Positions 1 to 12,190 of a stretch of DNA of 64,000 nucleotides are shown one piece after another. The stretch covers positions 183,964-247,963 of the forward strand of contig JAODTK010005796.1 in assembly GCA_026419785.1 (NCBI GenBank), read 5' to 3'. The first letter of the stretch is position 1; each line of letters starts with the position of its first letter. Origin of the DNA: Sclerodactyla briareus. Lineage: Eukaryota > Echinodermata > Holothuroidea > Dendrochirotida > Sclerodactylidae. Under the pieces are notes generated by a model that did not search any database, was not told the DNA's origin, and saw only the letters and a list, made by a program, of their open reading frames with translations. Both the position numbers and the translations under genes were made by a program.

Positions 1-180
1 AACATTCTGAGAAGAGCTTCCAAAAATGTTTTCTAAACGTTTAAATGTGGTGTTATTGAAACATTTTTATAACGTTTTAATGGTCGAAACATGTTTTCAA
101 CGTTTTAAAAATGTTATCATATTGGAATAAAATGTTGACAAATAATGTTCATATACATAAAATATGACACCACAAAATGA
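1..180. repeat. AT-rich short-motif repeat
   Basis: The first 180 bases repeat variants of AACGTTTTAA and AAAATGTT in both orientations, with no open frame. This is probably the edge of an interspersed or low-complexity repeat that continues to the left of the window. No gene is visible. Confidence 0.4.
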
Positions 181-199
181 TGTTTTTAAAGTGACCTTT

Positions 200-690
200 A
201 TTATGTTTCTGAATGCCAGCCACAGTCAGACTCGCACAAACAGAAAAGTGACAAAACAAATTGTGAAGAAAAAGACCAGCCAGACTGAGCGGCATCTACG
301 TGTTTGCCCACTTTTGGCACTGTCTGGCACCGCTATTGTACGTCTCATCCAAAAGGGACGATCAGTGAATTCCAATTTCCGACCACTTTCTCGGAGTTCA
401 ACGCGACTGCTCGCAGCCGACTGACAGGACTTGATTGCAAATATCACGAAACAAACCTCAGAACCCAGCACAGAATCACTGCAGTAAAGGGGAACCATTG
501 GAGGGGAAGACATAGATTCGTATCGCAGCTGCAAGTACAGCCACTGGAACTCAGGTGACTGCTGGAGTTCGAACCTGGGATGTTTGCTGACAAAGGTCTC
601 TGATAACCACTCTGCTTTCTCCCGTTGATCCACCATGCAGGCCGATCGGCGAGCCTCTGACAGAGGACTCCGATGGGGATTCATCATCTC
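200..690 (-). mobile_element. tRNA-derived SINE
   Basis: Read on the minus strand, the right part carries a pol III A-box-like stretch (AGCAGAGTGGTTA, 604-616) followed by a perfect B box (GGTTCGAACTCC, 564-575). The spacing suits a tRNA head. The left part would be the tRNA-unrelated body and tail. A 153-residue minus frame (226-687) crosses the element and is taken as a chance reading of it. The family is not named; the boundaries are approximate. Confidence 0.5.
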
Positions 691-824
691 CTACCCCGAC
701 ATGCGAACGTCACCTCCTAGACCAACAATAATATATTATTTTTGACCGATCCATTTAACTCTTCCCGCTTTTGTTAAATTTTGGGAACTTTCTCTAAACA
801 AAATGTCAGTACCTACAATTGACA

Positions 825-1830
825 ACCGTTTTTAAGCAGGATTCCCCCACAGAACTTAGTTCCCCGCCGGAGGGGATGGTTGCTCTTCGACGGGTGGTCC
901 CGTACCTCCGGGTTGTCAGTTGGCGCGGTCACTGGGCTTGTTGGTTCCTCCTCTTCACAGAGAGAATCACTAACTATATTACTAATAGAACTCAGTTGTT
1001 GAACTTAGCCATTCTTGCCATCCCGACATCATTTTTTCGAATACCGGGTCGCCCCCGGAAACAGGTCTAGCACCATTTCCATTCACTCTGTACACGTATG
1101 ATGCCAAGTCATAGCACAGGGTGCCCACTCATTAAGTTTGTTGACGATACGCCATGGTCGGTTTAATCGATGATATAGGTGACCATACTCACCTGTGTCG
1201 ACTTCAGTCTTTCGTAAACTATTGTGATCGAAACTTCCTCAACTCAATGTTGCTAAAACCAAAGAAAGAATGATTGATTTTCATCGTGAAGCTAATCCTC
1301 CACCCCATGTTGTTATCAAAGGAAGTGTAGGGGATTGTGTTACCGGTACATCCCATAGGTATCTTGGGGTAGTACTGAATGATCATTGACATGGGGAGAT
1401 CATGTTGATATTATGGTTAAAACAGTTTAAGTTCTAGACGGTACTTGACTCAGTAAGATGTCAGCACTTTATGTTCGCCAGACATTGCTGGAAAACTGTT
1501 TCATGACTGTACTATTAGCAGGGTTTGGCGATATTGTTTGATTTGCTGGGGTGGCAATAACACCCAATAACGAAAAAGTGCGTATCACAGCATCATGCTG
1601 AGAGAGTTGTCAGGGACCCCTGTCTACGATTGATTCAGTTTACCCGTGCCTCCTCGAATCCAAACTGGCCCCGTGTGGAAGGACAACACCCACCCTCCCC
1701 AGTAGACAGATGTCCAGAGGAAGTGACAGGTTGAGACTTCCGTGTCTCAAAACCAATAGATACAGAGATTCCTTTATCCCCCGTGCAATTACGTTTTTTA
1801 ATGACGTTTTAATACGTTGACTTAAACATC
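825..1830 (+). pseudogene. Decayed non-LTR (LINE) reverse transcriptase
   Basis: This is the C-terminal half of a LINE ORF2 split over several frames. In order I see TNRTQ, NTGSP, LYTYDAKS, then KFVDDT at 1134-1151, a version of the catalytic (F/Y)xDD box. Next comes WSGLIDDIGDH-like sequence, then NVAKTKERMIDFHREANPPP at 1246-1305 followed by HRYLGVVLNDH. The end reads RLRLPCLKTNRYRDSFIPRA and stops at 1818-1820. The order and motifs fit reverse transcriptases of the Jockey/CR1/Rex type. Frameshifts and in-frame stops mean it cannot make an enzyme as read. The 5' end and any endonuclease domain are missing or unrecognisable. Some shifts may be sequencing indels, so its age cannot be judged. 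Confidence 0.85.
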
Positions 1831-1845
1831 GACACCCCCCCCCCT

Positions 1846-2495
1846 CTTTTAGCTGCGGGAGAGCAAGCTCTACGAGTCATCGTGTCTCTCCGTCGTCCGT
1901 TCGTTCGTTAGGTCGTTCGTTCGTCCGTTCTGTTCGTAACTTTCACTCATACCTTCTAAATCGTACATGCGATCAGGTTGAAACTTGGTAGGTGGATAAA
2001 GCTTGCTACTGGCTATGCTGAGTTACATTTAGGTTCGCATAGTGTGATTAGATTTTAATTAAATCCCAATTTATTACCAAATTTCCCACTTCCATCGAGC
2101 TCTCTGTGGCAGTGTGAGTGAGGTTTGTTTAAATTACTCCATCCCTCAGGAGATGATTTGTCTGTCAACACTCTCGCTCCAGATTGTTGGCTGATGACCC
2201 AGAAATAGAGTGTTTCCACGTGTTGGGTTTCGTTGAGTACATACACTTATAACCAGGCCTAGGAATGATTTAAGTTGGGTACTTGTGCTGGGCACTGATA
2301 GCAAATATTAAAGCCTGTTTGAACATTTCCAAGCCATTTCAAGGTTATGACAGATGTCATCAATAAAAAGGTCATTAAATGTGAACAAGCAATAAATGTG
2401 GATTGGTGAAGAACGCATGCAGTGTATTAGCCAAAGGAATTTTGCCGTCCGCAGCTATCAAGACGTTTCTACGTGCGCTTGTTTTATACATATTT
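1846..2495 (+). repeat. Dispersed repeat family A, copy 1
   Basis: The sequence starts with GCGGGAGAGCAAGCTCTAC, passes through a (TTCG)n tract at about 1897-1930, and ends with a block around GCCGTCCGCAGCTATCAAGACG. The same order of blocks recurs at 51659-52510, with about 80-90 % identity in the conserved stretches. It carries no coding potential I can recognise and begins directly after the LINE fragment. Confidence 0.8.
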
Positions 2496-2591
2496 ACTGT
2501 TTTATTGTACAAACGTACACATCTATTTTTTTGTAACATTCTTATTAATATATGAGCGAGTGCCTGGATTTCCCTTCGGATTAAAAGTTTC

Positions 2592-2631
<40 letters not shown>
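2592..2631. repeat. (ACTT)10 microsatellite
   Basis: Ten uninterrupted ACTT units make a perfect tetranucleotide microsatellite. It is the cleanest simple repeat in the window, apart from the homopolymers. Confidence 0.97.
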
Positions 2632-3499
2632 GAAGAACAATTGGCATTTAGGTGTTCCATCTGGCAGGGGCGTAATTCAAGGTAGGGGGAGGGGTAGTGG
2701 CTACCGGTCCCCCTCCTCTCACGAAAATGTAACATTTGAATGGCAGGAACACGACCCGCAAAACATATTTCACAGGCAAAGGCTGCAGATAATTATTGTT
2801 GGTAGTGTGATAGAGAGAAGTATTGCCCAGGGCAAATTACCCACATCTCCCAAAATGTCATTGAGATACACCCACCTTCACGAACTAGCTGCCGTGGCTG
2901 AGGAGGACAAGAGTAATTTCTCCCCTAACAACAAATAGCAATGAATTACGGTGCGCCCATGCGCTTTAGTATCACAGAATTCCAGACCGTGAGATCATGA
3001 TTTATAGTTAGTTTCAATGTCAACCTAACGGCCAGGGGCTGGGGGGGGTTTGTAGAATAGGCCTGCGGTGTTCCCCGCCTGTCGTAAAAGCGTACTGAAG
3101 GGGGGGGGGGAGGGGGAAGGTTTGAAGAGATAGAATGAGGATGGGAGTTGGGAAAGTAGAAAGGTGCAGGGAACAAGCTATAAACGAGTTCCCTGTGTAT
3201 CCTGAGTTCTGACCATCTTATTTATCCAGGTTCTGTCACTGGGCACCACCAGTTGGTGTATTGGGTGTGGCAATTGCCTTTTTGGTGGGGCTGCTAGGAG
3301 TTGATTGGAATCCTGTGTGTGGGAGGCATTTTCAAGGCCACCCTCCGCAGGCAAGTCCACTCATCATATGTCCTCTTGGTAGCTCTGCTAGCTTGTATTG
3401 TATTGACCTTCGGCGCTGTCTAATGGCTTTGGAGTTTCCCCAGTCAGAAAACCAAACCTAAACTTTTGGTAATTGTCAATTCTTGGTTGGCAAACCAAA
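2632..3499. other. Gene-free stretch
   Basis: Only short unrelated frames occur here, with a G-run near 3101. I see no exon with splice sites and no recognisable domain on either strand. Confidence 0.5.
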
Positions 3500-3920
3500 A
3501 TGCTGAAAAAAGGGAGCAAGTCGGGCGCAGTTGGGTGCAATACCCCGAATCCTCCTCACTCCATGTGGATTTCATGTGCCACCTGTACATCCTTCAGAAA
3601 AAAGTAGAGAGGGAGATAGTCGGGCGCAATATTCCAAATCCTCCACACTACTAAAACAGGAGGATTTCATATGCCACCTGAACAATTCAATCAATTTAAT
3701 CTTGGGTAACAAGTCCTCATGGGACATTGTAATCTTTAGAAACACAGAAACCATGGATCGAGCAAGGAATCAGCCTGCTCTGATATATGGGACTCAACAA
3801 TCTCTGTCTTGGCAGAAATCAATTAAATCTGGTGTTACAGGTCCTCACAGGACACTGTTATCTTCAGAACACCGTAAAACCATGGGTCGAGCAAGGACAT
3901 CAACTTGCCCGAAATGTGGA
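3500..3920 (+). repeat. Degenerate local direct repeats
   Basis: Two pairs of direct repeats lie end to end. One pair (about 3525-3585 and 3622-3685) shares GGATTTCATRTGCCACCTG. The other (about 3700-3770 and 3830-3905) shares CCTCAYRGGACA and ACCATGGRTCGAGCAAGGA. The spacing of about 97 and 130 bases suggests an old, diverged tandem array. The 139-residue frame across it is explained by the repeat. Confidence 0.6.
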
Positions 3921-4839
3921 ATGAAGAGGAAACCCCCGACCACTATGTAGGCAGGAGTTCCTTTTATCAGGCTATTCGAAACGAATGTCTGAATGTTACA
4001 ACTACCACGATCCGAATGTGGTAGAGCTATATCTAATATAAATCAACTGCTTCGCGTACTTGGTGAGACAGGACGCGTCTCACAGAGTATGATGACTTGT
4101 AAGAGCTTGTAGCTTCAAGGTGTCATTTGCAATGGGCCCATTTTGTGGCCTGCGCAATGTGTCAGATATGGTTGAATGTCTGACACCACCTTCCCCTAAT
4201 AATAAAATAAACGGCCAGGTGAAAGTCATTTCAGGCAATCTGGTGACAAAAAAGGGTGAAAACAAACGTCTTGGACGCTACGCGCCCCCCATGTTGACGA
4301 TACGCTTAGATAGAATACGGTAGGCCTAAATCGTCATTCACTCGGAACTTTCATGGCATCACCAGTTATAGTCTGTTAGTGGTGAACACTACCATGGCCG
4401 TAGCTAGAGTCATGTAGGAAATGCCCCCCCCCCCCCACCATTTTCTGGGCATTAAAATGACAAATGAACACTGATCTAAGATCGAAGTGCTATCATCCCA
4501 ATGAGCATGGGAAACAACATTTCAGAAGAGTGAATTGCTTGAGTGTGCATGACGTTTGCCGTTTGCCCGAGTGAAGTGCCATACATGTACATAGAAGCGT
4601 AGTAATATGGTTTTAGCGACATATTAATGTGGCGCGAAACGGCTAGGAGAAAATCCAGATCACCGAGATTACATTTTGGCATAAAAATCACCACTTTGGC
4701 CTAACTGCCTAAGTAAGACCGAAGAGATATCATTACAGTGGGCGTATAGGCTACAGAGCGTATATGACGGAGAATCCGTCGGGAGGTAGAATGGCCCACT
4801 GACGGGCCCCACCGGAGAAGGAAAGCCTGCCTGAGTTAT
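3921..4839. other. Gene-free stretch with C homopolymer
   Basis: No exon or RNA gene is recognisable. A C-run at about 4424-4437 ends a repeat-like segment, as in other families of this window. Confidence 0.5.
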
Positions 4840-5100
4840 CTGGAACATTGGCGTACCGATGGATTCCCCTTGGGGAGGGGGTTGAGTTCGAGACCCATGA
4901 GGATTGTGCTCTCATTTATAGCCTCACCATCCCTATTGGCAGATGAAATCGTTATCGCGTCTAGACACATGCTGTTGCAATATTCAATGGACAACAGCTG
5001 TAAAACGTCTACTTAATCGTGGTTTAATTCATTGGTCACATGGGCATCCGGTCATGGGGTACTGACCCCCCCCCCCCCCTATTGCGTCCGCCACTGATTA
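4840..5100 (+). repeat. Dispersed repeat family F, copy 1
   Basis: Shares with 60510-60735 the ordered blocks GTGGCRTACC-like, CTCATTTAT, CATCCCTATTGGCARA and CTAGACACA, and likewise ends in a long C-run followed by a GC-rich tail. Probably a short non-autonomous interspersed element. Confidence 0.6.
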
Positions 5101-5559
5101 AGGAGGTTGTCGACGATGGGTGAGAAAGGAAAGTGGAAGAGTCAAACATTAGCGTCAGAGGGGTGTCAGTCGAGGGGAATGCAAAGGGCATTTTTCCAGA
5201 TGACAGAAGATCGTGGAACTGTCATTTTTGACCAGTTTTCTTCTTCTCCGGCTTAGTTTTCGGCGGCTGACGAAAGGGGTACATTCAAAGGGAACAAGAT
5301 CAAAGCTATTTGATGCGGTTCGAGGACCCAGATCGTATATTTGCCTTGCCATACAGGTGCCCCGTTTTTCTGAAACAATTTTCCAAATAGTTAATACTAT
5401 GGCTAATGAACTGAATGCGAAAAAGTCATGAGCATTCTCCAACCAAAGAATACTCAGGAGCTCAAAGAGAGGTAGGGGCTATGCAAGCCCCACAGATGGC
5501 GGAAATGGCCTTTACCGGGCAGTTTTAGCGAGTATCAAGCTTTCAAAGCATGAGCATTT
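5101..5559. other. Gene-free stretch
   Basis: Frames on both strands overlap at 5155-5442, but neither has flanking splice sites in frame or a recognisable domain. Nothing here can be annotated with support. Confidence 0.4.
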
Positions 5560-6350
5560 TATGATCACAAATTTGTAATCGGTGGAAAATTTGGACATTT
5601 TGTCGTTTGGTCATTGCCCCGACTTTAAACTTTTTGGCCAGGGTGTTCAACACTTGCTGCGCCACACTATAACCACCAGTGCGCGCGAAGCGCAATTTTT
5701 CAGATTTCCACAGCACATCTGCAAAAAATCAGGATCTCAGCAAACATTCTGGACATTTAGCCAGCTTTAGCTCTACTGTCCCAACCATGATATAAACGTC
5801 ATGCCATGGACAGCAGGTGATTTCCGAGTAGATTCCTTGGAAAAAACGCGCTGAAAATCCAAGTCTGATAGCCCAGGCTACTGCAGTTCAAAGTTGCGCG
5901 TGGTTGAGAGAGGAAGAACGGACAAGAGGGTAAAGGGTTGAGTAAATCCAAAAGAGGTTGATTGTAGTTTTCAAGGTGAACGATAATGTTGTTGCATATT
6001 TTCACCTCACAGATAATGTGGCAGAAATTTCCCACAAAGTTTGCGGAGATGTCGGGAGACGGGAGAGCAACGGGACAAATTCCACCACTATAGTACCACG
6101 CGCGAAGCGCGAACTTTCTACACTTTTCCAGTGAATTCGAGGCAAATTTGGCACAATTACTGCCTTTCTTGTCATTAAAAACAACATATTAGCCAAGTTT
6201 ATATCAAACTGGTAGTCATATACTGACTACAGAATATTTTTTTCAAAAATCACAAATCTCATTGAGGGGGGGGGGGGGGACACCAGGGGGAGGGGGAAAT
6301 GGTTTTTATAGGGGGCGCGTTCCCCCATGGCCCCCCTTGGCGACGCCACT
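5560..6350. repeat. CGCGAAGCGC-type interspersed repeats
   Basis: Two stretches (about 5640-5770 and 6060-6180) share a CGCGCGAAGCGC core followed by a T-rich AACTTTYYACACTTTTCC-like tail. A related core, CAGCGCGCGCAGTGCGAG, appears near 8322. The block closes with a G-run at about 6266-6279 and TTGGCGACGCCACTGC. Neighbouring copies in the same orientation suggest a local array or repeated insertion. Confidence 0.55.
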
Positions 6351-6469
6351 GCATTTGAGCACTAGTCGAGAAGAGAAGGCGAGTTATCGCCGGTGCTCAT
6401 TCACGAACAATACGACCAGGGTTCCTAGATGAGCCTGATTGCTTCCTGCTGAAACCGTTAGAGAAATCA

Positions 6470-6790
6470 AATCAGATAATCCCTATTGTTTTGACGTCAG
6501 GTCGGAGGTTTTAATGCGTCAACGGAGGTTAATTATATAATCCTTGTAAAACACGATAACCTAAGGTGTAGAGGGTGCGTGTAATTGGCATTTGGGCTGG
6601 TCATGTGACGTGATGATCCCTACTGTTTTGGGGTCAGGTTCAAGGCCACCGAAGGTCACACGATGACTGTGTAACAAAAAGGTGGCATCATGTATAGGTT
6701 TGTCATGTGGAGTAGAGTGAGGTTCAAGGTCACCAGTACGTGTCAACACTCGGTGGTCGAAGTTTGGAAACCTTGTAAACATAATAAATG
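6470..6790 (+). repeat. GGTCA-rich repeat family D, copy
   Basis: Contains two imperfect units (CCCTAYTGTTTTGRSGTCAGG near 6480 and 6605) followed by CAAGGTCACC blocks. The same phrases occur at 20280-20660 on this strand and inverted at 38880-39900 and 40910-41430. Confidence 0.55.
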
Positions 6791-8100
6791 TGTCACGAAA
6801 AAAGAAAGAAAAAACAAACAAAAAAAACCTGAGGTAGATGGCTCATACTTCGTATGTAGGCTGGTTTTGCACGTGGAGTATATCATCCCCGCTAGTATTG
6901 TTGTCAGAGGCAGTTATTAGGGTCAGCGCTTCGAGACTTTTGGAAAGCGCTTATAATATTATATGTATTATTGTTATTATTATTGAGCCAAGTCAAGTTC
7001 AACGACAGTCGATGTCTTAAAACCTGTTAAGCCCGATAACTATTTACTTGGAGAAGTAGAAGGATCATGCACCTTGGCGTAATGCTACCCCTGATTCGGT
7101 AAAAAAGTCGTATAATTGTTTGTGGCTAATTTCTAATTTAATGAGAAAATAATCAATCTATATAAATTTTAATACATATCCGATGAGTCGAGATTATACA
7201 GGATCATATCTACCATGCACTCCCTTTCCATAGCCCTCCATATCGCAAGTTACCTTTGTCCATCAGCCCATGGACCTACATTTCCCAAATTTGTCCATAA
7301 TTTGAAATCATAGTACACAGCAGCTATCTGCTAAAACTTGGACAGTGCGGGTTTCGTCAATATCAGTGGTGGCGATTTGTGTTGAATATTGGGGGCAGAT
7401 GTGGTTAGTACTATCTAAGCCGAGCGCCACATCGGTTGGCGCGTGGCATTGAACTAAAAGTTTCGTTTTACAAACCCTCTAGATTGCACCGCCGCAGACA
7501 ACGGCACTTCTCGGGCCTTATGGCAGTGAGCAACATCACTGAAATTTACAATAAATTTATAAAACTGATCAATGTTTATTTAAATTAGATTTTAAAAGAC
7601 CTCTGGTACCGAATTCTGTCATGTTCTTCGGGCCACTTTTGTCCCCACCCACCAAGTTTTTGTGTGAATCGGACTAACTTTCGTGTAAGCCTGCAAAGAG
7701 AGGCCATGCAGCAGACATTCAGTAAAGCCCACTTTCGAACTCATTCGAGATTTAACTAGGACGGACATGTGTACCAGGTTTCGTATCATCAGATTGAAGT
7801 GTTGGAGAGTTAGTCAAGGGGGCACAGCCACTGTCTGAAAGTGGGGGGGGGGTCAAGAGCAATTGGGGGGGGGGGGGGGGGGGGGGTCCGAGGCAGTGAT
7901 GGGAAACATTTTGTGTGTGCGCCCTTGGAGTTAGTGCGCTAACGGCTAGTTTCCAGCGGCGGCGGCGGGGACGGATACAGCGGCGGATACACCCTCAAAC
8001 CATAATATCCCGGAACACTTCAGTTGTTGCGGGAGATAAACAGCACGCCAGGCTGGCAAAGTCAGTCTGTTATAAACAATAAGGGAAGGATTGAAGTAGA
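6791..8100. other. Gene-free stretch with long G homopolymer
   Basis: No supported gene. A run of about 22 G, at about 7865-7886, is among the longest homopolymers in the window. The segment near 7650-7810 looks like interspersed repeat but has no second copy that I could find here. Confidence 0.45.
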
Positions 8101-8525
8101 CTAAACTCTAGACAATGGTTTTGTACGGTTTTGTCCAGCATTGGTGGGGGGGGGGGCGGGGCAGCATTAATCATGCCCCAAACCACATTCTCCTTGTGGC
8201 CTCCCCATATGTTCACCGCACTAGTTGTAGATGACACGTATGGAGAAGAATCATATTTGCTGATGAAGTTATTGTGCATGGGCCTGCTATATTATTACAC
8301 ATGTCACGGAAAAGACAGAAAACAGCGCGCGCAGTGCGAGAAATTTTTAGCATTTTGGTCTCCTGAACATGAAATTTAAGCAATCCGCTAGAAATTGTGT
8401 TGGGCCTTTGTGTTATGGCTGTAGACCTACTGTACCTCTGTTGCGCTTTAATACCTCATTCCATTTAATTATTTTGGGAAATGCATGCCTGGACCATTGG
8501 GGGAGGGGTGATCATATGGGCCACC

Positions 8526-8548
8526 CCCCAACATCAAATGTTGGGGAG
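8526..8548. repeat. Short perfect hairpin
   Basis: CCCCAACAT and ATGTTGGGG are exact inverted repeats separated by CAA, set in a C-rich repeat segment (8490-8600). It resembles an element-internal palindrome rather than a terminator, because no gene borders it. Confidence 0.6.
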
Positions 8549-8599
8549 GTATCCACCCTCACCCTCCCCCCTCCCCCCTCCCCCCCTCCCTCCCCGCGA

Positions 8600-11234
8600 T
8601 CTACGCCGATGTGGCTAGATTACTACCTTACAATTTCGATGAGGTCCAAGGTCACTTAAACCTGCTGTTATAATAACTTTGGCATCCAGCTCACGCATGC
8701 GTGTCATACCTGTGCATTATGGAATGGCGAGACTTCGTTGGTAATGTCAATGCTGCATAGAATTCCTAACTTTCCTGGAGCGCCCTCTTTTATCTAAGCT
8801 CCATTTGGCTTTGACACAAGTAATGTTTCAGCTTCTAAATTACATGAAAAAGCACTTTAATAGTTACACTGTGATTCTGAGTAGAGACTGTGTTACGCAT
8901 AAACCTTCGAAATACTGAAATTGCTTTTGCTGATTTGTATTTTCGTTGTCTAACGTGCCTAATTTGGGCAGATTTGCAGGCGCGGGAACCACGATATCTG
9001 GAAGTGGGATCTCGTGTTGTTAGGCTATACGCCAACGAGAGAGTAACACTATCTAGCATAACACTAGGACTGACGTTAGGCTACGCCGCCTAGCCTAGGT
9101 AGGCTGGACTATTAGCAGCATACTTGGCATGTTACATCGTGGCTCAGGCAATCACTGATCCGAGATACGCGCAAACTGCCTAAGCCTACGTCACAGTCGT
9201 GAAATACCACCACTGACGTAACTAGCCTAGGCCCCCTAGGCTAGCTAGCTATCCCTAGGCTGGCCAGTGAAAACAAGATCTGAACCCTGGTTGACGCAGT
9301 CAATCAATCAATGCCTGGCAAGTTTTTCTTGAACTCCTATCAGACTCACAGGCCCCCTCAACGGTCAATAGTAATAGCCTATAAAAAACTCCAAGGTTCA
9401 ACTCTTCTGCCATTGACTAGGCCCTAACAGTTAAACAGCCGCTTAATCCGGTTCACACTCGAATATGAGCTTATTCTACCATCTTTGGAGGAAAAAGTTG
9501 CTTCACCTGGAAGATCTGTGCTGTAAAATCAGCTCTGCAGTGTTTTCTTTCAACACATTGTCATAGTCTTGGTGTTGGAGTGAATTTTCTGGTCTCAAGA
9601 CATCCCGGTGTCTAGAGCAAGTCCCAAGTATGACACAATTTTTTTCATTTTTTATTGTGGGCATTATACGCAATCACCATTGACCAATCATGGTGCAGGA
9701 TTTATGGACAACTCAGCATTTTTGCCTTCATGAATTTAGCCGGCTGCAAGGCTGTTTTCTGGTTAGCCTACCTAGAATTGCTTCCGGCTGCCTTATAGCC
9801 TAGGCAACGTGCAAAGCTCATTTCATAGCGGCACTTGGTTAGCAGTCAATGGAATAAGCTAGGAAAGTTACAATATTTCACTCATTTGTGAGTGCATTGC
9901 CACCAAATTCTGATATTTAGTTGTTAGTATTCTACTTCACATGAAAATTGCCAAAATTCCGATTGAAATCTGCTTTTTCTTTGTAAAAAAGGGCCGTTTT
10001 TCTGATCGCCGAAAACACAGCCTATCATGATAATCCGTGAAGGCTAGGCCTCCATGGAATCCATATTGAGCAAAAACCCAAATAATTGCTTGATTTGAGT
10101 TGGAAAAATGAATTTCAATCAGAATCAAGTTTAATGTGAAGTGGAAATATAGCGTAGTGTGTGTATCGTAAGTCGGTCAGTATCATGAGCAAGGCTGCAA
10201 AAAGCCGGGCGCATCGCGCCCGCGAAAATTGTTGGTCCCAGCTAGAAATTTCACCTGCTGAGCGCCCAGAAAAGTACACTAGTCATTCCCCTCCGAAAAC
10301 TCCCAGCTAACCACAACTGCCTGCGGTAGAAACTTAGTACACACCACCCGCCCTGCTCGACACATGGCTCGAAAGAACCCTTTGGTAAGCGACTTTGAGA
10401 CGCGGCGACATCGTCGACAATGAATCCGACTTCGATATCAAATTATGACAATGATTCATTTAGCGATGTGTAATGGTATATTATCAGTAGCCACACAACC
10501 ATACCATGGGCTATGCCAGCCGCTACGCTGCTTTCAGAACCGGAACTTGCCACAACGGCACATGTGTAATCTCATACAGTGGATTCTCAGAACTGAACCA
10601 ATTACAAGCAACACTGTACTTCACCTGAATGACGCTACACACGGAATCAGAATGTGTACGTAGATTACTATCGTTGCGAATCATCACTCGCGAACCTCCA
10701 GTCCTCTATTCTAAAGGGCATAATTTTAACCCGCGATGTCGGAAACGGAGAAAAATCACGAAATCGGCAGTGAAACGATTCAAACAATTTAAAGAATCTG
10801 TCCCAAAAATAGTCTAAAGTCAAACTGAATTGGACGTTAAGCACACCAAAAAATAAAAAGATTTTATTTTTCATTTTTCAGGAAACTCCTTACCGAATAA
10901 GTACGATAAGCGAAATATAAGACATATTTTGACCACCTACACACTGACCCTCACCGCGACCGAAACACTTCACTTAAAATCAGAGCTGAGCACACAGGTT
11001 TGAAGCCTATCCCTTTGTTTTCGTCGGCAACGTCTTTTTCACAACATGAGCGGTCATGAAGGCACGCTGCTCCTCAATCCTGTCCACGATGTAACTTTAA
11101 TATACATCACGTACAGAAGCTCGCGCCGCAGCCTGTAAAACTAGACTTCGCTAAAAGGTCACATAATCAACGGCAATGTCACCCTTGATGGAACCAAACC
11201 TTTTCTAAATCTACATTTCATGTGAAAAAGTGTT
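8600..11234. other. Gene-free stretch
   Basis: Frames here are all under about 75 residues and lack recognisable features. The segment contains the CCTAGG-rich hairpin at 9222-9244 and a small GGGCGC-ATC-GCGCCC hairpin near 10208. A possible short start codon and donor (ATGGCTCGAAAG followed by GGTAAGCG near 10365-10388) is too weak to call. Confidence 0.4.
9222..9244. repeat. CCTAGG hairpin
   Basis: CTAGCCTAGG and CCTAGGCTAG are exact 10-base inverted repeats around CCC. More CCTAGG palindromes lie within 200 bases (about 9090-9105 and 9253-9262), so this is a small palindrome cluster. Confidence 0.7.
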
Positions 11235-12190
11235 TTAAAATTGAATACAACTGCCCCACGTGTGTTGCCGAGCTGTGTATTGCACTTGTTTGCCGATTAT
11301 CCCAGCCGCTGCAGACATAGCAGCTTCACCGTAATGTAACATGCAAAGCCTGAATGTTGCTAGTCACTCGCCCAATGCTGTGCACTACTACTTTCAACCT
11401 AGCCCTGCTTGGAACTGTGGTCATCCAATGTTCTCCCATCCCACAGGCGCTACACAACGCTACCAAGTCTATGTGCCGACTGCAACGATCCTTCCACACA
11501 CACTTAACTTTCAATAGGATTCCCATTGACTATGTGGTTAAGGAGTGGATGTTATTTACGATCGCGATCAGCGTACCGCAATATAATTCGCGTTGGCCAC
11601 CTTCTAGCATGAACGAACGTGTTAATTAAAATTGGTGGATGAACATCATGCATTAATGTTTAGCATTGATTTGCTGTGGCTTGTTACGACTAATTTTAGA
11701 TCGTGCCTTGCTTCGGGTTTCTTGCTGAAATATCCGTTACGTGTAGGCTTACTCAGCTGGTATTTGCGCTAGCGAGTAGCGTCCTGTTTCGGCGGGGCTG
11801 AGGCTACTACTAGGAAGAATGAGTTGTCACATGTACTCTGCTGCGTACTAGTACTACCTGCACGACAGTGGTCACATACATATGCTGTTTGCCATAGGTA
11901 CGTTGTCATGAATTCTTTTCAGAAAACGAACGAACCATATGAACATTCCATTGACTACACGAATCATTTTTTTTTGGGGGGGGCAATCTTTTTTACATGA
12001 CAAAATAAGGATGTAGGAAAGAAAAACATTGTAAAATCGATGCCCCATACAGTTTGCTGCGAGTATGCAGTGTAGTATAACAATCACTAGCAGTATTTTA
12101 GGCAAGGCATGATACCGGAGCGCACCGATACCGGTGCTCGAGCTCGGTAGTACCGGTTCAAAAATATAGGTATCCCCCAGCGCAACCCTA
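11235..12190 (+). mobile_element. hAT-like DNA element, 3' part
   Basis: From CCACGTGTGTTGC to the end, the sequence runs parallel to 55528-56339, with shared blocks GATCGTGCCTTGCTTCG, GCTGTTTGCCATA and TACGTTGTC. It ends in GCGCAACCCTA, the exact reverse complement of the TAGGGTTGCGC that opens the complete copy at 55278. The 5' end is not found upstream in the window. No transposase is readable, so it is either a decayed or a non-autonomous copy. Confidence 0.75.

Noticed and set aside
564-616. Functional tRNA gene
   Set aside because: A and B boxes are present but no acceptor stem or anticodon arm can be folded. The sequence fits a SINE head.
226-687. 153-residue minus frame as a protein
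   Set aside because: It runs across a tRNA-derived SINE with A and B boxes, and has no recognisable domain.
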